Shown: positions 35,328 through 44,719, numbered from the stretch's first letter. The stretch is 64,000 bases of DNA from an uncultured bacterium (GCA_902776645.1 CACYQT010000032.1:1-64000), one strand, 5' to 3'. Translations and numbers: made by a program. Notes: generated from the letters alone by a model not told the origin.

Positions 35328-36621
35328 TCATTCGACCATGATTTCGCCGAAGAGGGAATTGGCCGTCGTGCGTTTGATGCGCACGTTGACGAGATCGCCC
35401 GGCCTGATCCCCTCCACGGGGAGGAAATTGCAGACTTTGTTGAGCGTGGTCCTGCCCGTCCACCGTTCGGAATTGCGTTTGCTGACGCCTTCGACGAGAA
35501 TCTCCTGGACGGTATCCTTGAAACGCGCGTTCCGTTCGGCCGCGCCTGCTTCCAGATCCTCCAGAAGGATCTGGTTGCGGAGATGCTTCGTCTCCTCAGG
35601 CACGTCGTCCGGATAGTCCCGCGCGGATTTCGTGCCCGCGCGCGGCGAATAGCGGAAGATGGAAATCCTCCTCCGTCTCCGTCGGGAAACCGACGATGAC
35701 GTCCGTCGTGAAATTGACTTCCGGCAGCCCTTCGCGGATTTTACGGATGCAGTCCAGATATTCGGCCGCCGTGTAGGAGCGCCGCATGAGCTTCAGGATC
35801 CTGTCGGATCCGGACTGGAGCGGCACATGGAAACACTTGCAGACTTTCGGGAGGTCGCGGACGGCCTGGATGAACTTGTCGTTCATGAAATGGACATGGG
35901 GCGACGTGAAGCGGATGCGGGCCAGCCCAGGCACGTCGTTGACGGCCGCCAGAAGATCCGCGAAGGCGGAGAAATCCTTCGTATAGGTGCCGTCCTGCCG
36001 CGCCTCGGCGACGCCGTAGGCGGTGATGTTCTGGCCAAGGAGGAGGATTTCGCGCGTCCCCGCGTCCACAAGCCGTTTGACCTCTTCGACAATGGCCGGA
36101 ATGGGGCGGCTTTTCTCCCGCCCTCTTGTATGCGGGACGATGCAGTAGGAGCAGAACTGGTCGCAGCCGCGCATGACGGCGACCTCCGCGACAACCGCGC
36201 CCGGATGGTGGCCGTCCAGTTCGGGGCGGATGATCTTGTCCAGTTGCGTTTCGGCGGTCCTGCGTCTCGTCCGGAGGATGTCCTTCACGATTTCGGGCAC
36301 GCGGTGGATCTGGTCCGTCCCGACGACGAAATCGAGCACGGGAAGATCCTTCAGAAGCTTGTCGCCGTAGTTCTGCGCCATGCATCCGATGCAACCGACG
36401 ACCAGCCCGGGCTTGCGGGCCTTGATTTTCTTCATGAAGCCGATCTTCCCGATCGCCTTCCGCTCCGCCTGGTCACGGACGGAGCAGGTATTGAACACGA
36501 TGAGATCGGCGTCCTCCTCCGAATCGGTGGAGACGGCGCCGTCGGCTTCCAGAAGGCAGGCGAGCGCTTCGGAATCGCGTTCGTTCATCTGACAGCCATA
36601 TGTTTTTATATGGAATTTCAT
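35328..36621 (-). pseudogene. miaB: tRNA methylthiotransferase MiaB, broken by an internal deletion
   Basis: The frame starting at 36621 (MKFHIKTYGCQMNERD) has the UPF0004 domain with three cysteines (YGCQ, NTCSV, GCIGCM), the radical SAM motif RGCDQFCSYC, and runs to VGFPTETEEDF. It then goes out of frame and stops at 35596. The other frame supplies IFRYSPRAGTKSARDYPDDVPEETKH and a complete C-terminal TRAM domain to 35328. In intact MiaB about 16 more residues lie between EEDF and the IFRYSPR strand, so about 47 bp are missing near 35656-35666. The gene would make ms2i6A37 in tRNA. The product is probably inactive, or the deletion is an assembly error. Confidence 0.85.
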
Positions 36622-36674
36622 GGACACGATATCAACTGGCACGATAGAAAACACGGAGGCGCGGCGGAAAACCG

Positions 36675-37667
36675 TCACAGGGGGATGTACGGTTCGTAGA
36701 TGAGCCGTTCATAGGGGATTTTTCCGCTGAAGTACTCGTCGATGAAATCTTCGGAGGAGCAGAAGAGGGTCGTGCCCCGTTGCATGACCGCCTGCTCGAA
36801 CTGAAGCATGTGCCTGGAGCAATTGTATTGCTGGCAGGCTCTTCCGCAAGGCTTGTCCGTCATGACGAACGTGCGCTGCGGATCCAGGACGCCGGCGGTG
36901 GGGCAGTTTCGCGCGGCCGCGATGAAGTTCCAGGGGAAGTAGAAGCCGAGGAAGAGGCCCCAGCCGTCTTCCGGCCTGGTGACGGCCTGCGGCGTCATGT
37001 CCAGATCGACATGCGTGAAGCCCCAGTTCTTGACTTCGCGGAGGTAGTCCGGATTGGAGAGGCTGATGTCGCGGAAGGCGTTTAGCTGCGCGAGGCGGAT
37101 GTCCTTCTCCGGCGTGTCGATGCTGCTCATGTGGACGGGCGGCATCTGGCCGGCGTGCGAGAAGAGATTCAACCGCGTCTGCTTGTTCAGGATGCGGCCG
37201 AGGACCATGTGGCCCATGAGCTGCGGATATTCGTTGTGGATGATGTTGAGCGTGCCCCAGTCGTTGACGACGACTTCCAGATTGGCGCGGATCTCCTTCA
37301 TTTTCTCGATGTTCGCGCGGATCTTGTCATGGCCTTCCTCCGTGAGGTATCCGTTCGTGACGTAGGTGAAGTCCCAGCCGAACTGCTTGCTGATGTAGTA
37401 GGCTTGTTCGAGCTCGTCGGGCGACGGGATGAGATTCTGGCAGAATTCCTGTCCGAAATAGAGCCGCGAAAAGTCGAAGCCAGCGTCCTGGACGGAACGG
37501 AGCCACGTCAGGGAGCTCAGGTTGATGGAATAGTCGTACAGGTTGGGGTTCATGGAGAAGATGGTGCCGAAGAGATAGGAGGAGATGTTCTTCGTGTCGA
37601 TGTAGCGCAGGGCATCGTCCATCTGCTCAAGGCGCTTCAGATTGGAGAAGTAGATTGCAAGTTCCAT
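36675..37667 (-). CDS. U32-peptidase-like protein, partner B
   Basis: A 330-residue TIM-barrel-like protein, MELAIYFSNLKRLEQM at the start, FVTNGYL-like strands (FTYVTNGYLTEEG) in the middle and a C-terminal cysteine group (KPCGRACQQYNCSRHM). The plan resembles U32 proteins of the YhbV/UbiV branch, where cysteines bind a 4Fe-4S cluster. It lies 22 bp after partner A on the same strand, like ubiU-ubiV. The assignment rests on weak similarity and context; no peptidase activity is implied. Confidence 0.5.
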   Translation of the reverse strand: MELAIYFSNLKRLEQMDDALRYIDTKNISSYLFGTIFSMNPNLYDYSINLSSLTWLRSVQDAGFDFSRLYFGQEFCQNLIPSPDELEQAYYISKQFGWDFTYVTNGYLTEEGHDKIRANIEKMKEIRANLEVVVNDWGTLNIIHNEYPQLMGHMVLGRILNKQTRLNLFSHAGQMPPVHMSSIDTPEKDIRLAQLNAFRDISLSNPDYLREVKNWGFTHVDLDMTPQAVTRPEDGWGLFLGFYFPWNFIAAARNCPTAGVLDPQRTFVMTDKPCGRACQQYNCSRHMLQFEQAVMQRGTTLFCSSEDFIDEYFSGKIPYERLIYEPYIPL

Positions 37668-37689
37668 GATGTTATTCCCGCGGAGTTGG

Positions 37690-38778
37690 TTATTTCATGT
37701 TGGGATGCGCTTCGGGGACGCAATAGTAGCAGTTGGTCAACGCGTCGCAGAACGCGGGGCTGTCGATAAGGCTGCGGCAGAATTCCGGCGTGGGATTCTC
37801 ATGCGTCATGACCTTGTGGACGAGCTTGAGGGACTGCAGCTTGAATTCGGAGGATCCGCGGAGCGGGACCTTGAAGCAATGGACGCCCATGTCGCGGAAA
37901 GCCTTGATGGCGCAGAGGCCGCAGTTCTGGTAGACCGCCTTCGCCAGCTCCTGGTCCAGTCCGCCGCAATACGGCCCGTCGTCGTCGAAACGGGGCGGCG
38001 GGGGCACCGGCTGGGCCATGTGCATGCGGAATTCGTTCAGGAGGGAATGCTCCTCGAAGGCGCCGTTCGGATCGTCGATGATGGACTGGACGACGTCCTT
38101 CCAGTTGTCCGGGAAGCGCCGCGTGACGAACGACTGCCCGAGGGAGACGTCGCCGCAGAGGTTCCGCCGGGAGCCGCTGTGGACGGAATGGCAGTCCTCG
38201 TCATTGAAGTAGCAGCGGTAGCCGATGATCATGATCTCGAATTCGATGTTGACGTCCTTCAAGTTGTCGATCATGAGCTTCGTCTCGCGGATGGTCATCT
38301 TGCGGGGGATGACGACGCGGCGGATGTTGAACTGCTTGCAGAAGAAGCGGACGGCCTCGGAGGAGAAGCAGCCGACGCCCGTGCTGAGGTGGATGGGCTT
38401 GTTGATGCCCCACGCCTTGAGGCTGAACATGACGGCGGGATCCGCCACGATGTATCCGTCCGGATCGAACTGCTCCATGGTCTCCACGGTGGCGCGGAGA
38501 TAGGGGAGCCGTTCAGAGCCGTTGTCATGGGCGTTGATGGCGAGATTGAGCCGCCCGCCGTTGTCATGGATGGCCTTCGCGACCTCCCGCAGCTCCGCGA
38601 CCTGCAGGAAGTTGTAGGTATGGCCGAGGGGCCTTCGGTTGGGGCACACCTCCCAGCCGTATTTGGAGAGCCAGTTGCGGGGGATGAATCCCGCGAAGAA
38701 CTCCTCCGCGCCGTATTTCATGTACTCCTTGATCTTTTCGGGCGTGTCAGTCGTGTCTAGGCCAAATGTGACGAACAT
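37690..38778 (-). CDS. U32-peptidase-like protein, partner A
   Basis: A 362-residue protein from the ATG at 38778 (MFVTFGLDTTDTPEKIKEYMKYGAEEFFAGF), the usual U32 N-terminal strand. The IHLSTGVGCFSSEAVRFFCKQFNIRRVVIPRKMTIRE block (middle) matches the U32 core, and GYRCYFNDEDCHSVHSGSRRNLCG plus QNCGLCAIKAF give four or more conserved-looking cysteines for an Fe-S cluster. U32 proteins act in O2-independent hydroxylations (UbiUV, TrhP/RlhA) or as collagenase-like factors. An upstream in-frame ATG at 38814 is less likely. It forms a tandem pair with partner B. Confidence 0.65.
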   Translation of the reverse strand: MFVTFGLDTTDTPEKIKEYMKYGAEEFFAGFIPRNWLSKYGWEVCPNRRPLGHTYNFLQVAELREVAKAIHDNGGRLNLAINAHDNGSERLPYLRATVETMEQFDPDGYIVADPAVMFSLKAWGINKPIHLSTGVGCFSSEAVRFFCKQFNIRRVVIPRKMTIRETKLMIDNLKDVNIEFEIMIIGYRCYFNDEDCHSVHSGSRRNLCGDVSLGQSFVTRRFPDNWKDVVQSIIDDPNGAFEEHSLLNEFRMHMAQPVPPPPRFDDDGPYCGGLDQELAKAVYQNCGLCAIKAFRDMGVHCFKVPLRGSSEFKLQSLKLVHKVMTHENPTPEFCRSLIDSPAFCDALTNCYYCVPEAHPNMK

Positions 38779-38841
38779 AATAATAATTAAATAAGGTATA
38801 AATGAAAGTTGCATGCCATGCCATGCGGCATGGCGGCGGGC

Positions 38842-40350
38842 TTATTTCCTCTTGCCGTGGCATTCCTTGAAGGGTTTGCCGGAGCCGCAGAAGCAGAGGG
38901 CCTCCATCTTGACGGATGCCTTGGCGGCCCTTTGCTGCTGTTGTGTGAAGCCGGTGGCGTAGTGGTCGGCCACTTTGGCGAGCGACGTCGTGAAGATGAC
39001 CATCTCCTCGTTGAGGCATGTCGTGCGCACCTTGTGGAGCTTGTTGAGCATGGCCTTCGCGAGAACGCGGCGGATCTGCTTCCACGGGTCGTACTTCTCC
39101 GTGAAATCGATGATGTTGAAGAGCTTCTTGAACTGGGCGTCCTCTTCGTAGATGGCGAACAGGCTGTCCTCCAGGGAGAAGTAGATCTTCGGCTGCTGCG
39201 TCTCCTTGAACATGAGCTTGCTGAACGAGAAGAGCTTGTCATGGACCGCCATGCTGACGAAATGCTCCGCGACGAAGAGCGCGCCTTCGCAAAGCGGTTC
39301 GTCCTGGAACACGAGCGGCGACGGCAGGCCGCGGAAGATCATGATCCGCCGCTTCTCGTCTCCGGTCTTCATCTCGAAGAACGTGTTGATGTCCGCCGAA
39401 CGGGTCGTGAACGTGAACTCCAGGCCGCTCTTGCGGAATTCCTCCTGGATTTTCATGAGGATGGGATCCGAATAGCAGATGACGAAAGCGTTGCCCTTCG
39501 CCTTCGCGACGTCGTTGGCGACGGCGGAGGCGCGTTCCTCCATGGTGCGGTAGGTGAAGGCCGAATACGGAAGGTGCTTGTCCCCTTTCAGAGGCTTCCG
39601 GAGGGCGGGCCCAAGGACGAAATTGTCTTCCTCCGCGACATACGGGTCGATGTGGCAGGAGGATCCGGCCAGCGTGAGCTTGGCTTCCTTCAGGTATGTC
39701 ATGATGTCCAGGATGTCCCCGCCGTTGTTCCAGCTTTCGGGGATCTTGCCCGTGGACTTGTAGACAATGCCGGTGGCCTTCGGGATGTTGTGCTCGAAGG
39801 CCATGATGCGGTTGGCGTAGAGGCTGAAGTCGCCCTCCAGGATGAAGATGGCCTGGACTTGGCTCTTGAAGATGTCCGGCTGGCGCTTGATGGCCGAGAA
39901 GAACTGGAAATAGTCCGCGAACGCGAAATCGCAGTTCTGGCAGTCCGAAAGATGGCGGTGGGCCGCGCCGACGCAGTGGCCGAGCAGGTCGACGCGCACC
40001 TTGTCGATGGCGGTGATGCGTTCCGTCAGATGGCGGATAGTCAGCGCGTCGATGACCAGCGGGCAGCAGATGAACGTCCGTCGATGGCAGAGGAACTGGT
40101 AGAGGGCGTATAGGAAGCCCAGCTCGACCTGCGGGCATTTGGGATGGGAGACGATTGTCCCGCCGACGGCGTTCCTGAGCAGGCCAAGCCTGGTGTCCTT
40201 GTCTATAGCGCGCCAATGGACGAAGGATCCGTTGGCGTCGTTCTCCGCCGCCGTGAATTCCTCCGACCATGGGATGAACTGTTCAAGAAGCTGCTGCTCC
40301 GAGGCTGTCGTCGCCTTGCGCATCTGCTGCCATTGTTCTTGTATGGACAT
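38842..40350 (-). CDS. Degenerate SecA-like protein with C-terminal SEC-C zinc motif
   Basis: A 502-residue protein. The end, ALCFCGSGKPFKECHGKRK, is a SEC-C motif (C486, C488, C497, H498) as on SecA. Residues 266-317 (TYRTMEERASAVANDVAKAKGN, AFVICYSDPILMKIQEEF, then KSGLEFTFTTRSA) follow the SecA second RecA domain (EKF.A....I..GQPVLVGT..IE.SE..S..L...GI.H.VLNAK). Residues 72-130 may match the first RecA domain, but Walker A (GEGKT) and DEVD are missing. It is therefore not a translocase motor as known; chaperone or regulatory roles are open. AGGAAAC precedes the ATG. Confidence 0.5.
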   Translation of the reverse strand: MSIQEQWQQMRKATTASEQQLLEQFIPWSEEFTAAENDANGSFVHWRAIDKDTRLGLLRNAVGGTIVSHPKCPQVELGFLYALYQFLCHRRTFICCPLVIDALTIRHLTERITAIDKVRVDLLGHCVGAAHRHLSDCQNCDFAFADYFQFFSAIKRQPDIFKSQVQAIFILEGDFSLYANRIMAFEHNIPKATGIVYKSTGKIPESWNNGGDILDIMTYLKEAKLTLAGSSCHIDPYVAEEDNFVLGPALRKPLKGDKHLPYSAFTYRTMEERASAVANDVAKAKGNAFVICYSDPILMKIQEEFRKSGLEFTFTTRSADINTFFEMKTGDEKRRIMIFRGLPSPLVFQDEPLCEGALFVAEHFVSMAVHDKLFSFSKLMFKETQQPKIYFSLEDSLFAIYEEDAQFKKLFNIIDFTEKYDPWKQIRRVLAKAMLNKLHKVRTTCLNEEMVIFTTSLAKVADHYATGFTQQQQRAAKASVKMEALCFCGSGKPFKECHGKRK

Positions 40351-40484
40351 GTTGTTTCCTGTCGATGTCTGTGGATTCGGTGTTTGGTTGATAGGTTGAA
40401 AACATTACTATAAGTTAATAAATGACAAATGACAGAGGGAATCGCGAAAAAGTGTCGATTTTCTTTAAAAAAAAATGGATTTAT

Positions 40485-40512
40485 TTGAAAAAGGCTGAAG
40501 TGGGTGTATAGT
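40485..40512 (+). promoter_or_regulatory. Promoter of the tRNA-Lys gene
   Basis: TTGAAA (40485-40490), 16-bp spacer, TATAGT (40507-40512). The predicted start lies about 20 bp before the mature tRNA 5' end. Confidence 0.6.
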
Positions 40513-40538
40513 AGAAGATGTTTTTTCCACCTGCAAAT

Positions 40539-40612
40539 GGGATGGTAGCTCAGTCGGTAGCAGCATCGCACTTTTAATGCGGGGGTCCCGGGTTCGAGTC
40601 CCGGCCATCCCA
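40539..40612 (+). tRNA. tRNA-Lys (anticodon UUU)
   Basis: A 74-nt cloverleaf. Acceptor GGGATGG pairs with CCATCCC and discriminator A is at 40612; the CCA end is not encoded. The D stem is a 3-bp GCT/AGC helix with a slightly long loop containing GG. The anticodon stem TCGCA/TGCGG closes the loop CTTTTAA with anticodon TTT. The variable loop is GGGTC; the T stem CCGGG/CCCGG closes TTCGAGT. Confidence 0.95.
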
Positions 40613-40747
40613 CTTTTGCTTGGAAGAACAAGCACGTCAAGCATCAAGGCTGGCCTGTGGGGAAGACCAGGAGAGAGAACGGGCGGCATGGATGCGGGAT
40701 GATGCGAAGACCATACTTGCGGATGCGGATCCAGCAGATGTAAAACT

Positions 40748-40777
40748 GCCGTGCGGGATGGGAGGCACGGTTTTTTT
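40748..40777 (+). terminator. Rho-independent terminator after tRNA-Lys
   Basis: CCGTGC (40749-40754) pairs with GCACGG (40765-40770), with a possible closing G-T pair, followed by seven T. The 135 bp between the tRNA and this hairpin hold no gene that I can recognise. Confidence 0.75.
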
Positions 40778-40848
40778 ATTGTTGGGAGTATGGTTTTTTT
40801 AAAAAGGTTTCAAAACAACATCACCCATAGGAATCAGAGGTCACTACA

Positions 40849-41076
40849 ATGAGCAATGTGTGCGAGATTTGCGGCAAGCGCCAAGTCGTTGGCGGCCATA
40901 TCACGTATCGTGGTTTGGCGAAGAAGAAAGGCGGCATCGGACTGCACGTTGTGAAAAACACGAAGCGCACGTTCAAGCCGAACATCCAGGTCGTCCGCGC
41001 CCTGGTCAACGGATCCGTCGTGAAGATGAAAGTCTGCACCGCCTGCATCCGGTCGAACAAGATTGTCAAGGCCTGA
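40849..41076 (+). CDS. rpmB: 50S ribosomal protein L28
   Basis: A 75-residue L28: CEICGKRQVVGGHITYRGLAKKK and FKPNIQVVRALVNGSVVKMKVC. C5, C8, C63 and C66 form the zinc-binding (C+) form of the protein. The length fits the family. TCAGAGGTC lies before the ATG. A terminator follows at 41171. Confidence 0.95.
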   Translation: MSNVCEICGKRQVVGGHITYRGLAKKKGGIGLHVVKNTKRTFKPNIQVVRALVNGSVVKMKVCTACIRSNKIVKA

Positions 41077-41170
41077 TTTTGAAAGAAAACAGCCGTCAAC
41101 ATGCGGGAAAGCCATGCGTGGCTGGCGGAGGCCTAAATGCCATAGGAATTGTCATGGCGTGACATGCATG

Positions 41171-41208
41171 AAAAAACGGACACAGACGCGTCTCTGTGCC
41201 CGTTTTTT
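41171..41208 (+). terminator. Rho-independent terminator after rpmB
   Basis: AAAAAACGG-a-CACAGA (41171-41186) pairs with TCTGTG-c-CCGTTTTTT (41193-41208) around a 6-nt loop, leaving one mismatch; the T-run is part of the stem end. The A-run makes it potentially bidirectional. Confidence 0.8.
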
Positions 41209-41228
41209 GTTGTAAAAGGGCGAATGCG

Positions 41229-41921
41229 ATGAAAAACCGTTCACTGAATGAAATGAAATTTGAGCACGGCTGCTTGGTGGCGCCATCGATTCTCGCGGCG
41301 GATTTCAGCCGCCTTGGAGAGGCGATTTCGGGCGTGGAGACCGGCGGCGCGGATTTGCTGCACGTGGATATCATGGACGGGCATTTCGTCCCGAACCTTT
41401 CGATGGGGCCCGGCGTGGTCTCCTGCATCCGGAAGGGAAGCGACCTGCCGTTTGACGTGCATCTGATGCTGTCCGAGCCCGGCCGCTACATCGAGCCGTT
41501 CGCGAAGGCCGGTGCGGACCATATCACGGTCCATGTCGAGAGCCGCGGCGATCTGGCGGACGTGATCCGCCGGATCCACGATCTCGGCTGCAGCGCGGGC
41601 GTCACCCTCCGTCCGGGCACGCCGGCGACAAGCCTGCGCCCATATCTGGAAATGGTGGAAATGGTTCTCGTCATGACGGTGGAGCCCGGCTTCGGCGGGC
41701 AGTCGTTCATGGAAGGCCAGCTGCCGAAAATCGCCTCCCTGCGCAAGATGATCGACGCGACGGGCAAGAAGATCTATCTGGAAGTGGACGGCGGCATCGC
41801 CGTCGGCACGGCCCGCCAGGTGAAGGCGGCCGGAGCGGACGTTCTCGTGGCCGGCAGCAGCGTTTTTGGTTCGAAGAACGGTTTCGCCGCCGCCATCAAG
41901 GCGGTCCGCGAAGACGCGTGA
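41229..41921 (+). CDS. rpe: Ribulose-phosphate 3-epimerase
   Basis: A 230-residue TIM-barrel enzyme interconverting ribulose 5-phosphate and xylulose 5-phosphate. Motifs: APSILAADFSRLG, LLHVDIMDGHFVPNLS (metal ligands and catalytic Asp), DVHLMLSEP, MTVEPGFGGQSF and EVDGGI (catalytic Asp). The start at 41229 (MKNRSLNEMKFEH) follows AAAGGGCGAA; the alternative GTG at 41196 lies within the rpmB terminator. Confidence 0.95.
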   Translation: MKNRSLNEMKFEHGCLVAPSILAADFSRLGEAISGVETGGADLLHVDIMDGHFVPNLSMGPGVVSCIRKGSDLPFDVHLMLSEPGRYIEPFAKAGADHITVHVESRGDLADVIRRIHDLGCSAGVTLRPGTPATSLRPYLEMVEMVLVMTVEPGFGGQSFMEGQLPKIASLRKMIDATGKKIYLEVDGGIAVGTARQVKAAGADVLVAGSSVFGSKNGFAAAIKAVREDA

Positions 41922-41980
41922 CGGCGTCGTTTTGAAGAAGGAAATCAAATAATATTTGACTCTATAACAAGGATTCTCAC

Positions 41981-44719
41981 ATGATCATCAGTAGCTTCAA
42001 CCGTTATTTTGAGAAGCACGGCCGCAAGACGTACATCGTGCTCGGAATTATCATCAGTGTGATTTTCGTTTTCTCGCTGGGCGGCGGCATGGACAGCTGC
42101 GGCTATCGCGAGCCCGGGCTGAAATCATTCGGCAAGATGTACGGCAAGACGTTGAAGTCCAAGGAGACCATGGAGCTGATGCGCAGGGCCGATGTCGGCT
42201 ACGTTCTGCGCACGGGCATGTCGCTCGGCCGCAACAACAGCGATTCACAGCTGTTGCAGCTGACGCTTCAGCGCATGCGCGCCCTCCACAAGGCCCATGA
42301 ACTGGGTCTGGACAAAGTGTCGGACGCAGAGCTTCTGGACGCGATCCAGTCTCAGCCGATTTTCGGCGGCAAGGAGAATTTTTCCAAGCAGCGCTATCTT
42401 GATTTCGTCAACAACTACATGATTCCGAACCGCATGAGCGGCGGCGACCTCGACGAAATCATCAAGGAGAATTTGATCATCGACCGTCTGGAAGAAAAGG
42501 CCACCGAAGGCGTCGAAGTGACGGACGACGAAGTCAACGAATATCTTGAACAGTACACGATCAGCCAGCACGACTTCACGATGAACATCGCGAAGGACTC
42601 CGCCCCGTCCGATGACGAAATCGCGAAATTCTTCGAAACCCGCAAGGGCGAACTGACGCTGGACGACCAGAAGAAGGCCGTCGTGGCGAGCATCACGGTT
42701 GAAGATGTCTTGGCGAACGCCAATCTGAAGGCGCAGGTCGAGCCGAAGGAAGAAGAACTGAAGGACATGTTCGAGAAGGGCAAGGCCCATCTTTACAAAG
42801 ACAAGAAATATGAAGATGTGAAGGAATCCATCCGCAAGCAGGTCAGCCGCCGCAAGGCCAGCGAGACCGCCCGCAAGGCCATCGCGGATCTCGCCGCCAA
42901 AGTCGCGGAAAAACCCGCCGGCGAGAAGCCCGAAGAATCCATCGCCAAATTCACGAAACTTGCTGAAGCGGCTGGTGCCAAAGTTGTTACGACTGGTTTC
43001 TTCTCCAGCGGCGACGAAATCCCCGGCATGACCGGCCATGTCAGCGCCCTCGCCCGCGCCATCCGCGCGTTGAATCAAGTTGGTGCCGTGACGAAGGAAG
43101 TCGCCACGATCGGCGCTTTCAACGTGGCCATTCTGGCGGAACAGAAGCCCGGCGAAATGCCCGCCGCCATCAATGACGAAGTCAAGGCGAAAATCACCGA
43201 CAAATTGACCAGCGAGAAGGCGTTGGCCTATTTCAACGAAAAAATCGCCCCGTTCAAGGACAAAGTGGCCGGTCTGGAAAGCGTCTGGGATCTGATGGGG
43301 CCGTTCCAGAAGGAACTTGAGGACAAGAAGTTGGACGAAGAGGCCATGATGGCCGAATACTCCAAATACCAGGAGTTCCTCAGCGACAACGTCATGCCGT
43401 TCTTCAAGGAAGAACTGCGCAGCGCGAAGATCGTCGCCTTCAAGCCCGCGACTTTCGAAGGCCGTTTCGAAATCACCGAAGCCGAAAAGAAGGCCGAATA
43501 CGAATCCCGCAAGGCTGAATTCGAAAAGAAGCAGGTTCGCATGAACAAAATTTCCGTCAATCTGGAAGCCGACAAGGCGGACGAGAATGCCGCCAAGAAG
43601 GCGAAGCTGACCGAAGCGCTGAACAAGCTGAAGGAAGGAAAGGAATTCACGGAACTCGTCGCGGAATACTCCGAAGACGTGGTGACGAAGAACAAGCAGG
43701 GCGACACGGGCCTCGTCGATGTCACGACTTTGGACGAGACCATCGCCAAGGCTGTTCTGGACATGGAAATCAACCAAGTGAGCGGCATTCTGGAGACCAA
43801 GGACTCCATGATGATTGTGAAACTGATCGAAAAGGACATGGGCAAGACGTATGAGGATCCTGTCGTCCAGGCCGAACTGGTCAAATCCATCACGGCTGAA
43901 AAGACGAAGAATCTCGCCGCGGACGCCGCCCATGCGTTCTCCACGAGATTCACTGAAGCCTGCGATCAGAACGACAAGGCCGGCGCCGCCAAGAAGGCGT
44001 TGGTCGAAGTCTTCGAAGAACTGGTCGCCGCCGGCGTTCAGGACGCGGAAATCATCGATCTGCCGAGCTCCGCAAGATCCGCCGACATCCCCGGCTTCGG
44101 TCGCGAGACGCAGCTGATGACGCTGTTGTTCAGCCGCACGCCCGAGAATCCCTGCACATACATGGTGGCCGGCCAGAACGCAAGCTACGTGGCCTGCCTG
44201 AAAGACGTGAAGCCGTCCTATCTGGCCGTTCCGTCCGCCGAAGATCCGAACACCTTCAACCGCCTGAAGAACCTGTACAGGAAGGAAACGGCCATGGCCG
44301 CCGTCAAGAAGACGGCTGAAGAGAAAGCCGCCGCCATCAACAAGGAACTGGCCGCCGGAACGCCGCTGGACAAGGCCGCGGGCGACATTGAATTCAAGCC
44401 TGTGAAGGAAGCCTTCGATTTCATGGGCGTCCAGCAGAACCGCGAACTGCACGCGAAGGACAAGATGGGCCTTCTTAAGGCGTTGCATCGTGGCAAGGTC
44501 GGCACCGTCATCGAGCCTGTCAAGACCTATACGGGTTATGATCTGGTCTATCTGGACAAGCGTGAACTGAAGAGCGACGACGATTCGAAGCGTCTTGCCG
44601 AGCAGATCAAGACGAGCCTTGGCAACCGCAAGAAGAGCCGCAAGCTGATGGAATACTACGAGCAGCTGGAAGCCGAATCCAACACGCAGCTGGTCGAAGG
44701 CCTCATCCGCCAGAAGTAA
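41981..44719 (+). CDS. PpiD/SurA-like periplasmic peptidyl-prolyl isomerase, membrane-anchored
   Basis: A 912-residue protein. A short cytosolic N-terminus is followed by one membrane anchor (TYIVLGIIISVIFVFSLGG, 17-35), then a large periplasmic part: a SurA_N-like helical region (residues 75-200), a long charged helical section, and a parvulin-type domain (about 515-640: RMNKISVNLEADKADEN, EFTELVAEYSEDVVTKNKQGDTGLVDV, then MEINQVSGILETKDSMMIVKLIEK). It probably assists folding of envelope proteins at the Sec exit, as PpiD does. It is longer than E. coli PpiD (623). AAGGATT precedes the ATG and a terminator follows. Confidence 0.82.
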   Translation: MIISSFNRYFEKHGRKTYIVLGIIISVIFVFSLGGGMDSCGYREPGLKSFGKMYGKTLKSKETMELMRRADVGYVLRTGMSLGRNNSDSQLLQLTLQRMRALHKAHELGLDKVSDAELLDAIQSQPIFGGKENFSKQRYLDFVNNYMIPNRMSGGDLDEIIKENLIIDRLEEKATEGVEVTDDEVNEYLEQYTISQHDFTMNIAKDSAPSDDEIAKFFETRKGELTLDDQKKAVVASITVEDVLANANLKAQVEPKEEELKDMFEKGKAHLYKDKKYEDVKESIRKQVSRRKASETARKAIADLAAKVAEKPAGEKPEESIAKFTKLAEAAGAKVVTTGFFSSGDEIPGMTGHVSALARAIRALNQVGAVTKEVATIGAFNVAILAEQKPGEMPAAINDEVKAKITDKLTSEKALAYFNEKIAPFKDKVAGLESVWDLMGPFQKELEDKKLDEEAMMAEYSKYQEFLSDNVMPFFKEELRSAKIVAFKPATFEGRFEITEAEKKAEYESRKAEFEKKQVRMNKISVNLEADKADENAAKKAKLTEALNKLKEGKEFTELVAEYSEDVVTKNKQGDTGLVDVTTLDETIAKAVLDMEINQVSGILETKDSMMIVKLIEKDMGKTYEDPVVQAELVKSITAEKTKNLAADAAHAFSTRFTEACDQNDKAGAAKKALVEVFEELVAAGVQDAEIIDLPSSARSADIPGFGRETQLMTLLFSRTPENPCTYMVAGQNASYVACLKDVKPSYLAVPSAEDPNTFNRLKNLYRKETAMAAVKKTAEEKAAAINKELAAGTPLDKAAGDIEFKPVKEAFDFMGVQQNRELHAKDKMGLLKALHRGKVGTVIEPVKTYTGYDLVYLDKRELKSDDDSKRLAEQIKTSLGNRKKSRKLMEYYEQLEAESNTQLVEGLIRQK

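Noticed and set aside
33471-35699. A 742-codon plus-strand frame, and further long frames opposite the SNF2 gene
   Set aside because: Shadows of the minus-strand SNF2 gene; Arg- and Asp-rich translations without motifs.
42245-44488. A 747-codon minus-strand frame
   Set aside because: Antisense to the PpiD-like gene; Phe/Leu/Gly-rich translation typical of a shadow.
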